A program made the position numbers and the translations under genes. The notes beneath the pieces were generated by a model. The model ran no database searches and was not told the DNA's origin. It was given only the letters and a program-made list of their open reading frames with translations. A stretch of 64,000 nt of DNA from Bacillota bacterium (GTDB taxonomy: Bacteria > Bacillota > UBA4882 > UBA8346): assembly GCA_023400055.1 (NCBI GenBank), contig JAEXFN010000053.1:1-64000 (forward strand), written 5' to 3'. This document shows positions 18,069 through 24,812 of the stretch, piece after piece. Numbering within the stretch: the first letter of the stretch is position 1; the number at the start of each line of letters is the position of its first letter.

Positions 18069-18086
18069 ATAGAAAACGTTCTCTAT
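18069..18086 (+). promoter_or_regulatory. LacI-family operator O3 upstream of the importer operon
   Basis: ATAGAAAACGTTCTCTAT, a near-perfect palindrome centred on AACGTT and matching O1 and O2. It is 80 bases upstream of the permease gene. A TTGATA at 18066 could be its -35 element, but no convincing -10 is seen. Confidence 0.75.
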
Positions 18087-18166
18087 ATGTTCCATACCTG
18101 TTTGAAATGAAGGGGGGTACAAGGCTCCAAATAAACAGGGCAAATGACTAAAAGGGGTTGTGTAGA

Positions 18167-18988
18167 GTGGAGAATATGCCGGGAAATAAGCAACGATCCA
18201 GAAGCAAAAAAAGTGGCGGCTCAGCAATGGAAAACATGAGCAATGGAGCCATGCTTATCATATCGTTTGGAACGATGCTGCTTTTATGGAGTCTGATTTC
18301 TTCAATTTCCGGAGTAGGTTCAGTGATTGTCGGCCCAGTGAAAGTTTTTAAAGCGCTTATTTACAATATTTCAAATGGAAAACTGTTAGCAAACATAAAT
18401 GTAAGCCTGATCAGGGTTTTCGGAGGCTTTGCGCTCGGTGTTATCGTTTCCATCCCCGTTGCCTTCCTTTTGGGTTGGTATAAGCTCTTTCGGGCAATTG
18501 TCGAGCCCTGGATTCAGTTTTTTCGAACCATTCCGCCGATTGCCTTAATTCCGCTGGTAATCGTCATCTTTGGCATCGGAACCTCCGCTAAAATTGCCAT
18601 TATATTTTTTGCTGTGTTCCTGGTGATGGTGGTCACCATTTATCAAGGCATAAAAAATGTGGATCCCACTTTGATAAAAGCCGCGAGAGTGCTCGATGCA
18701 ACCGATAAAGACATTTTTTTGGATGTCATTGTACCCGCTTCTTTCCCTTACATCCTGGTTGGCATCCGATTGGGACTGGCCACCGCCCTGACAACCCTGG
18801 TCGCGGCCGAACTCACCGGATCTTCGCAAGGACTGGGCAATATGATTCAAGACGCGGCTTTATATTTTAAGATGGACGAGGTAATCTTGGGGATCATCAC
18901 CATCGGCGTGATTGGTTTCGTTTTGGATAAAATCGTGTTGTTTCTGGAAAGAAAGTTAACCGGATGGCAGGAGGTGCACAACCGTTGA
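18167..18988 (+). CDS. ABC transporter permease, SsuC/TauC/NitT type
   Basis: A 273-residue inner-membrane permease with a basic N terminus, six helices and the family loop TLIKAARVLDATDKDIFLDVIVPASFPYI (the EAA-like ATPase contact). FFRTIPPIALIPL is typical of sulfonate/taurine/nitrate-type importers. The start is GTG 18167, nine bases after AAAGGGG; TTG 18158 and ATG 18176 are alternatives. It overlaps the ATPase gene by one base. A close relative begins at 63474 at the end of the window. Confidence 0.9.
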   Translation: MENMPGNKQRSRSKKSGGSAMENMSNGAMLIISFGTMLLLWSLISSISGVGSVIVGPVKVFKALIYNISNGKLLANINVSLIRVFGGFALGVIVSIPVAFLLGWYKLFRAIVEPWIQFFRTIPPIALIPLVIVIFGIGTSAKIAIIFFAVFLVMVVTIYQGIKNVDPTLIKAARVLDATDKDIFLDVIVPASFPYILVGIRLGLATALTTLVAAELTGSSQGLGNMIQDAALYFKMDEVILGIITIGVIGFVLDKIVLFLERKLTGWQEVHNR

Positions 18989-19782
18989 TGGACGGCCTGG
19001 GCAATCAGCGTATTGAGATTGAAATACGGAATGTAAGTAAAATTTTTGAGGGTCGTTCCGGCCCAAATGTGGCCTTGGAGACTGTGAATCTCGACTTGAT
19101 GCCAAACGAGTTCGTTTCGGTGGTCGGCCCGAGCGGTTGCGGCAAAACCACCTTGTTGAATATTATCGCCGGGTTGCTGGAGCCGAGTACCGGGAGCGTA
19201 AAAGTCGGCGGCAAAGAAGTTAGCGGTCCGGGAAAGGGGAAAGGAGTCGTATTTCAACAATATGCGCTGTTCCCATGGATGACCGTCCAGAAAAATGTCG
19301 AATTCGGTCTCAAACTAAAAAATATCGCTCCCAAAGAAAGAAAAGCAATTGCTGCGAGCTATATTGAGTTGGTCGGGTTGAAAGATTTTTGTAATGCCTA
19401 TCCGAAGGAACTTTCGGGAGGAATGAAGCAGCGAGTGGCAATTGCTAGAGCATACGCCGCCAGGCCGGCGGTGCTGCTGATGGATGAACCGTTTGGCGCA
19501 CTGGATGCTCAGACGAGAGCGCAATTACAGGAGAATTTATTAAGCACCTGGGAAAAAGAGAAAAAAACTTGTTTTTTTATCACCCATGATGTCGAAGAAG
19601 CGGTGCTGCTGGCCCAAAAGGTAATACTGATGAGCGCCAGGCCGGGGAGAATCAAAGAGATCATTGATATTCAGCTGCCTTATCCCCGGACCCAACAGCT
19701 AAAGCTGACCAAAGAATACAATGACATCAAAAACGCGCTCTGGTCCAAGGTTTATGAAGAATATCTCGACCACATTAAGTGA
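18988..19782 (+). CDS. ABC transporter ATPase, SsuB/TauB type
   Basis: A 264-residue nucleotide-binding subunit: Walker A GPSGCGKTT, Q loop FQQYALFPWMTV, signature LSGGMKQRVAIARA, Walker B VLLMDEPFGALD and H loop FITHDVEEA, all intact. It energises the 18167 permease and uses the 19870 binding protein. AGGAGGTG (18969-18976) serves ATG 18988 or TTG 18985, directly at the permease stop codon (coupled translation). Confidence 0.94.
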   Translation: MDGLGNQRIEIEIRNVSKIFEGRSGPNVALETVNLDLMPNEFVSVVGPSGCGKTTLLNIIAGLLEPSTGSVKVGGKEVSGPGKGKGVVFQQYALFPWMTVQKNVEFGLKLKNIAPKERKAIAASYIELVGLKDFCNAYPKELSGGMKQRVAIARAYAARPAVLLMDEPFGALDAQTRAQLQENLLSTWEKEKKTCFFITHDVEEAVLLAQKVILMSARPGRIKEIIDIQLPYPRTQQLKLTKEYNDIKNALWSKVYEEYLDHIK

Positions 19783-19810
19783 TCCGTCGGCGAGGAATGT
19801 TTAATTAAGC

Positions 19811-19827
19811 CTAAGCCACCGGCTTAG
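19811..19827 (+). promoter_or_regulatory. Intercistronic hairpin before the binding-protein gene
   Basis: CTAAGCC/GGCTTAG stem with a three-base loop and no T tract, between the ATPase and binding-protein genes. It is probably an mRNA processing or stability element. Confidence 0.45.
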
Positions 19828-19869
19828 CAGCTGTCGTGGTTAATAAATAAACGAAAGGTGGTAGCTGGG

Positions 19870-20925
19870 ATGAAAAGAAGTTTTTTCTGGCGTTCAATGG
19901 GAGGTAAATGTCTGCTGCTGCTCATGGTGCTGTTTTGCATGATCGGGACGGTTGAAGGAAGCGGCGGCAAAACAGCTGGCGAATCCGGCAAGGAGTTATT
20001 GCGCTTGAATGTCGCTTATCATCCTCACCTGGTTGGGTTGGGGGCGATCTTGGCCGCGGAGAAACAAGGCTATTTCAAACAGGAAAATTTGGAAGTGAAG
20101 ATGGTGAAATTCACGGCCGGACCGCCTGAAATCGCGGCGATGATCGCGGGCGACATCGACCTCGGTTATCTGGGGGTAGGCGCCCATGTGTTCGGGCCCA
20201 TGGGTCAATGCGTCATGTTGACCATGGATTGTACCGACCTCAGCAGCGAGATCATGGTGACGAAGAAATCCGGAATTAAGTCGATTAAAGATTTGGCGGG
20301 TAAGACGATCGGTATCACCAAAGGGACAACTTCCGAACTCTTTTTAAGTCTGGCTTTAAAGCGAGCCAAAATTAATCCGCTCAAAGTGAACATCGTCAAT
20401 ATGGATGCCGCCGGGAAAGTAGCCGCCTTCATGACGAATAAGGTGGACGGAATCTCCATCGAATCTCCCTACACCGATCAAATCAGAAAGAGCAATCCGG
20501 AAAATACGATCACGATCCAAACCTCCAAGGATTTCCTGCCCAAAGCCGTTTTCCCCAATAGCTGGGTGACAACGCCGCGGTTTTTAGAGAATCCCAAGAA
20601 TCAGGAAGCAACCGTAAGGTTCTTAAAATGCCTGTTAAAAGGTCAACAATACCGGATTAACCATATGGACGAAACCGTCGGAATGGTTGCCGACTACTTA
20701 AGTCAACCGAAAGAAATCATCGCGAGCTTAATTGAGAAAACCAATTTCCTGGATAACCGTTCCGTAGAAAAGATATTCAAGAATGGTACCGCGCTGAAAT
20801 GGTATGAACAACATGAGAAGATGTTCATCGATGCCGGTTTGCTCAACAATTTCGTGCCGGCTAAAAACTTTGTCAAATCTCAATATCTAATGGAAGCCTT
20901 TAAAGAACTCCATAACGAGAAGTGA
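19870..20925 (+). CDS. NMT1/SsuA-like substrate-binding protein
   Basis: A 351-residue solute-binding protein of the NitT/TauT class. It has a signal peptide (KRSFFWRSMGGK, then a Leu/Met core) with no acceptable lipobox, although a Cys lies in the core. The mature domain has LRLNVAYHPHLVGLGAILAAEKQGYF and the GDIDLGYLGVG loop, typical of aliphatic sulfonate, taurine and thiamine-precursor binders. SsuA-class proteins bind sulfonates, but the class also binds nitrate and pyrimidines, so the ligand is open. AAAGGTGG lies seven bases before ATG 19870. Confidence 0.88.
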   Translation: MKRSFFWRSMGGKCLLLLMVLFCMIGTVEGSGGKTAGESGKELLRLNVAYHPHLVGLGAILAAEKQGYFKQENLEVKMVKFTAGPPEIAAMIAGDIDLGYLGVGAHVFGPMGQCVMLTMDCTDLSSEIMVTKKSGIKSIKDLAGKTIGITKGTTSELFLSLALKRAKINPLKVNIVNMDAAGKVAAFMTNKVDGISIESPYTDQIRKSNPENTITIQTSKDFLPKAVFPNSWVTTPRFLENPKNQEATVRFLKCLLKGQQYRINHMDETVGMVADYLSQPKEIIASLIEKTNFLDNRSVEKIFKNGTALKWYEQHEKMFIDAGLLNNFVPAKNFVKSQYLMEAFKELHNEK

Positions 20926-21095
20926 GGACATGTAGTTTTATTCAGCTGAATTATTTTTATTATGGATCATGTCCCTGAAACCGGCCACGATAGGAAAATT
21001 AAGATTGATTTTATCTATTGTTTTGGGGTATTGAGGATGAAGTCGATATCATCCTCAATACTTCCCGGTTACTTCAAAAATTACAGGAGTCGAGT

Positions 21096-22001
21096 ATGAG
21101 AGTTGTGAATAATCAACTTTTTTTAGAATTGCTGAGAACGAAACATTTTGAGAGCGGTTATCTTCCCGAGTCGCTCCATTTCACCCCGGATTATATTCTG
21201 GCCCAAGTCGACCGGCAGCAAATTGCCGCGGATATTTATTACTGGGAAAAAAAGCCGGTTCAAAATCGACCGGCAGTTATTTTCCTGCATGGCGGCGGAT
21301 TTTGGAGCGGGGACAAAAAGCAATTTCAACGGCAGGCGGCTTACTTGGCTTTGCAATTAAATGTTTTTGCCGTATCGCTCAATTATCGCTTAAGTGGTGC
21401 GGCTCCTTTCCCGGCTGCGCTACAGGATGTGAAATGCGCGGTGCGTTGGGTAAGGTCCATAAGCTCAGCGTATCACATCGATCCCGCCAGGATCATTTTA
21501 ATTGGCGGGTCTCCCGGGGGCAATCTGGCCGCTCTGGCCGGAGTGACCAATGGCGTGGAGGCATATGAGGGCACCGGCGGATTTGCGGATTTCTCCAGTG
21601 ATATCAATGGGGCGATCATCTTCAACGGGGTGTTTGATTTTATCAGTTATATTGAAACGGCGGAAGATGAAAAAGACCATGTCCGACAGTACCTCGGCGG
21701 AAGCTTGGCGGATTTTCCGGAGCAGTATGTCGAAGCATCGCCATTACTGAGAGTTTGGCAAAACGCCGTTCCCATGTTGCTGCTCCATGGCAGAGAAGAC
21801 GCAGTAATTCCTCATGAAAAGTCAGTGCAAATGCATCAAAAATTACAGGAAAAAGGAATATCGTCCGAGATTGCCATTTTTGATGGCAAAGGACATGGCT
21901 GGTTTAACCGGATACCGGATGGCATGGACGCATTGCAACGCGTCGAACGGTTCATGGTCGAGCGGTTCGGATGCCGGAATAGGGTTCGGATTAGTCAATG
22001 A
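21096..22001 (+). CDS. Alpha/beta hydrolase (esterase, HSL-like)
   Basis: A 301-residue cytoplasmic esterase. It has the oxyanion-hole motif HGGGFW, a nucleophile elbow GGSPGGN (Ser in G-x-S-x-G, with Pro where GDSAGGN is usual), a likely catalytic Asp in GREDAVIPH and His in GKGHGWFN. It probably removes an ester (acetyl or similar) group from the imported substrate or its product. ACAGGAG lies seven bases before ATG 21096. It belongs to the operon from 18167 to 23982. Confidence 0.85.
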   Translation: MRVVNNQLFLELLRTKHFESGYLPESLHFTPDYILAQVDRQQIAADIYYWEKKPVQNRPAVIFLHGGGFWSGDKKQFQRQAAYLALQLNVFAVSLNYRLSGAAPFPAALQDVKCAVRWVRSISSAYHIDPARIILIGGSPGGNLAALAGVTNGVEAYEGTGGFADFSSDINGAIIFNGVFDFISYIETAEDEKDHVRQYLGGSLADFPEQYVEASPLLRVWQNAVPMLLLHGREDAVIPHEKSVQMHQKLQEKGISSEIAIFDGKGHGWFNRIPDGMDALQRVERFMVERFGCRNRVRISQ

Positions 22002-22047
22002 GGATGATATTGGGTTGCGAATAAGCCTTTGGCGGAGGAGTGTTACA

Positions 22048-22974
22048 ATGGCTCTGGTTAAGCCGGGAGAAATTTTCAAGAAAGCATACCGCGAGGGGTA
22101 TGCGCTGGGAGCATTTAATGTTTTTAACCTGGAAAGCCTCCAGGCAGTTTTGCGGGCCGCCGAAATTGAAAGATCGGCAGTGATTGTTCAAGTATCCATG
22201 GGTACTCGAAAGTATGTGGGCGATGTCCAAATGTTCGTTAAACTCGTCGCCATGCTGGCCGAACCCTTGACGGTGCCGGTGTGCATCCATCATGATCACT
22301 GCGCCGACTTTGAAATATGCCGCAACAGCATTGATGCCGGTTTTGCATCGGTGATGGTCGATGGCTCGATGCTGACCTTCGAGGAGAATATCAAGCTGGT
22401 AAGAAAGGTCGCGGATTATGCCCATGCGAAGGGCGTTTGGGTCGAGGCGGAATTGGGAAGCCTGCCGGGATTTGAAGATGATTTCTTTTCCGCGGATAAC
22501 CGTTATACCGACCCCAACGACGCGGTCGAGTTCGTCCGGAGAAGCGGTTGCGATTCGCTGGCGGTGGCGGTGGGGACTTCCCATGGCGGCATTAAGGCGG
22601 ACCATGATCTGACCATCGATATGGAACGTCTCCAAAAAATTTCGCAAAACTTGCCGGGGTATCCCCTGGTATTGCACGGCGGAGCATCGATTACGGCCGA
22701 ATACATCGATGTCATGAATCGGTATGGCGGAAAGGTAGCCTACATGAAAAACGTCCCCGAAAAGCTGATCAAGGAAACCGTAAAATTAGGCGTCTGCAAA
22801 GTGAACATGGATGTGGATAATTTTAACGCTTATACCGCGGCGGTGCGCAAACTGCTGGTCGAAAAACCCGAAATTTACGATCCCCGGAAATATTCCACGC
22901 TGGGAAGAGAAGCCTTCATGAAGGAAGTGCAACATAAAATGCGGGACGTCGTATTAAGCTCCGGGCGATATTAA
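22048..22974 (+). CDS. Class II ketose-bisphosphate aldolase
   Basis: A 308-residue zinc-dependent aldolase of the FbaA/GatY/KbaY family. The metal site is in CIHHDHCADFE (D83, H84), with E in VEAELGSLPG, GTSHGG and the LVLHGGAS phosphate-binding loop. It cleaves a ketose-1,6-bisphosphate or analogue into dihydroxyacetone phosphate and an aldehyde. GGAGGAG precedes ATG 22048; the longer in-frame start overlaps the esterase and has no ribosome site. The PfkB kinase follows, so kinase plus aldolase would split the imported sugar. The substrate (fructose-, tagatose- or sulfosugar-phosphate) is not decided by sequence. Confidence 0.9.
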   Translation: MALVKPGEIFKKAYREGYALGAFNVFNLESLQAVLRAAEIERSAVIVQVSMGTRKYVGDVQMFVKLVAMLAEPLTVPVCIHHDHCADFEICRNSIDAGFASVMVDGSMLTFEENIKLVRKVADYAHAKGVWVEAELGSLPGFEDDFFSADNRYTDPNDAVEFVRRSGCDSLAVAVGTSHGGIKADHDLTIDMERLQKISQNLPGYPLVLHGGASITAEYIDVMNRYGGKVAYMKNVPEKLIKETVKLGVCKVNMDVDNFNAYTAAVRKLLVEKPEIYDPRKYSTLGREAFMKEVQHKMRDVVLSSGRY

Positions 22975-23049
22975 AAGTTAGATTATAAATTGTATTCCAA
23001 TTTAAGGGAGAAGAATTAAGTAGAATAAACAAATAAGGAACTTGTTGGC

Positions 23050-23982
23050 ATGATTAGATGCATTTGTCTTAATCCGGTGATCGATAAGGTATATTTCATC
23101 AATAATTTTACAGCCGGCCGTTTGTACCGGGACAATTGCCCGGCGGTCTACGCCGGCGGAAAAGGCGTAAATGTCGCCAAAGTCCTGGCCTTGTTGGGCG
23201 AAACGTGCGCCATTTATGGTTTCATCGGAGGGGATTCCGGTAAAAGGCTGAAAAATGAAATCACCGCGCTGGGCATTCAGTCGAAGTTCATCGAAATCGC
23301 CGGCGATACGCGGACCACGGTCAATATCATTGATAACCAAAATAACGTTGAAACAGAGATTCTGGAGTTTGGCCCCACTGTTCATGAGGATGAACTGCAA
23401 AGGCTGCTCGGGCAATTGCAGGAGGACATCGCCGGGGATGACATCGTGATTTGTTCGGGGGCGATTATTAACGGCGCGGCTCCTTCCATCTATCAAACCA
23501 TCGATGCGATCTGCGTGGCGCAAGCGGCCCATTGTTTTTTGGATACCTATGGCGAAGCATTTCATTCTTCCCTCCCGGGCTGTTATTATTTTGCCAAGCC
23601 TAATTTGAAAGAGTTCTTAGAATACCTGGGAATAGAGAATAAGGTCGACGAGGACACTCTGGTAACCAAAGCCGAGAGCCTGATGGCAAAGGGCTTTCAG
23701 AACCTGATGGTCTCGATGGGCAAAAGCGGAGCGCTCCTGATTAACAATGCGGTTAAGCTCCGGGCCCGGCCGCCCGTCATCAGCAATCAGTCTTCCATCG
23801 GGTCCGGCGATGCGAGCGTGGCGGGATATGCCGCGGCTATCAATCGCGGGAGTGATATTGAAGAAGCGTTTCGCCTATCGATGGCTTGCGGAGTCTCCAA
23901 TGCAATGCATCGGGAAGTCGGATTCATTGACCTGAGTGAGGTAAACGAATTGAAAAACAGAATGGAAGTCCGACATTTATAA
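23050..23982 (+). CDS. PfkB-family sugar-phosphate kinase (1-phosphofructokinase/tagatose-6-phosphate kinase type)
   Basis: A 310-residue cytoplasmic kinase. It opens with IRCICLNPVIDKVY and has the PfkB motif YAGGKGVNVAKVL (about 34-46) and the C-terminal SSIGSGDASVAGYAA with the catalytic Asp. This branch (FruK, LacC, YihV-like) phosphorylates ketose phosphates or sulfofructose. Downstream of the aldolase in the same operon, it probably makes the aldolase substrate. The gene ends at a strong terminator (24039). Confidence 0.9.
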   Translation: MIRCICLNPVIDKVYFINNFTAGRLYRDNCPAVYAGGKGVNVAKVLALLGETCAIYGFIGGDSGKRLKNEITALGIQSKFIEIAGDTRTTVNIIDNQNNVETEILEFGPTVHEDELQRLLGQLQEDIAGDDIVICSGAIINGAAPSIYQTIDAICVAQAAHCFLDTYGEAFHSSLPGCYYFAKPNLKEFLEYLGIENKVDEDTLVTKAESLMAKGFQNLMVSMGKSGALLINNAVKLRARPPVISNQSSIGSGDASVAGYAAAINRGSDIEEAFRLSMACGVSNAMHREVGFIDLSEVNELKNRMEVRHL

Positions 23983-24038
23983 GCGATCGGGGGCCAAATC
24001 ATGGTTTGAATCTTTCGGCATCCGATTCGCCTTGTCCT

Positions 24039-24076
24039 AAAAGTCCCTCACGATCGTGAGGGACTTTTAATTTTTT
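24039..24076 (+). terminator. Strong rho-independent terminator of the importer/aldolase/kinase operon
   Basis: A perfect 15-bp stem (AAAAGTCCCTCACGA and its complement) with no loop bases beyond the turn, followed by T-rich sequence. The A tract upstream allows use in both directions. Confidence 0.93.
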
Positions 24077-24199
24077 GTTACGGTCCGTTCCCCGAAGGTC
24101 CGGGGTAGCCTCCCGGAAACGCGTTCAAACTCCCGCGAACCTTCGTCAATTTTCCCCGCGTCTTAATCCATCATCCGCAATGATTGGTCTTGCTTCCCC

Positions 24200-24535
24200 A
24201 AACCTCGGGGCAGGAGGGACGGTTCTCATATAAACAGGGACGGTCTTCGGGGAAGCAGTTATGGTTCTCGAAGATGCAGGTAAGCTTCTCGAGAATGTTT
24301 CCACGCCCTTTAAGGAAGTAGGGATGGTTCTTGGGGAAGCAGGAATGGGACGATCCTTTGAAAGGATCGATGGATCCCTTACAAGGATGAGACCCTTCCT
24401 AACACGGATCAAAGCATTCCTTACAAGGATCAAAGGATCCCCTGAAAGGATCATCCCATTCCTTACAAGGATATCTTTTATCCTAACAGGGACGAAGAAT
24501 ATCCTAGTTGGACCGAAAGCCATACCTGACACGAA
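24200..24535. repeat. Array A: 16 units of exactly 21 bp, most with internal dyads
   Basis: From 24200 to 24535 the sequence divides into sixteen 21-base units with no phase slip. Most carry a dyad, e.g. ATCCTTTGAAAGGAT (24353-24367), ATTCCTTACAAGGAT (24416-24430, 24458-24472) and TTCTCGAGAA near 24286. The consensus drifts from a GGTTCTTGGGGAAGCAGGAAT type on the left to ATTCCTTACAAGGATCAAAG on the right. Because 21 is a multiple of three and dyads are self-complementary, both strands show open frames of seven-residue repeats; these are probably by-products. It sits between two terminal ends of converging operons and is followed at once by a long hairpin repeat. Confidence 0.9.
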
Positions 24536-24550
24536 AGTTGGCAAAGAAAC

Positions 24551-24652
24551 CGGATCACGGATGAAACGGATTAAGGGATTCCGCGGATAGAAATCACCAA
24601 AGCAGGGGCGGGTTTTTCCGTGCAATCTTTGAATCAGTGTAATCTGTGATCG
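24551..24652. repeat. Long hairpin repeat, copy 1
   Basis: An imperfect inverted repeat of about 28 bases per arm (GATCACGGATGAAACGGATT on the left, GTGTAATCTGTGATC on the right) around a 45-base loop. It is nearly identical to copy 2 at 24694-24796 and related to 34602-34693. Similar CACGGATGAAACGGATT-type repeats occur between genes in many bacteria. Confidence 0.85.
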
Positions 24653-24693
24653 GCTTTTACGGAAGAAAATTATTTTAGATGGTTTTGAGGGTA

Positions 24694-24796
24694 CCGGATC
24701 ACGGATGAAACGGATTAAGGGATTCCACGGATAGAAATCACCAAAGCATGGGCGTTTTTTTCCGTGCAATCCTTGAATCAGTGCAATCCGTATCGG
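24694..24796. repeat. Long hairpin repeat, copy 2
   Basis: A direct copy of 24551-24652 with about ten differences, offset by 143 bases. The changes are not systematically compensatory. It ends just before the stop of the LevR-type gene on the other strand and could act in its termination. Confidence 0.85.
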
Positions 24797-24812
24797 TTTT
24801 TCCCGGCGCGAA

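Noticed and set aside
24146..24769. A 207-codon minus-strand frame and a 109-codon plus-strand frame over array A
   Set aside because: Both are by-products of a 21-bp self-complementary repeat. No ribosome site or non-repeat domain supports them.
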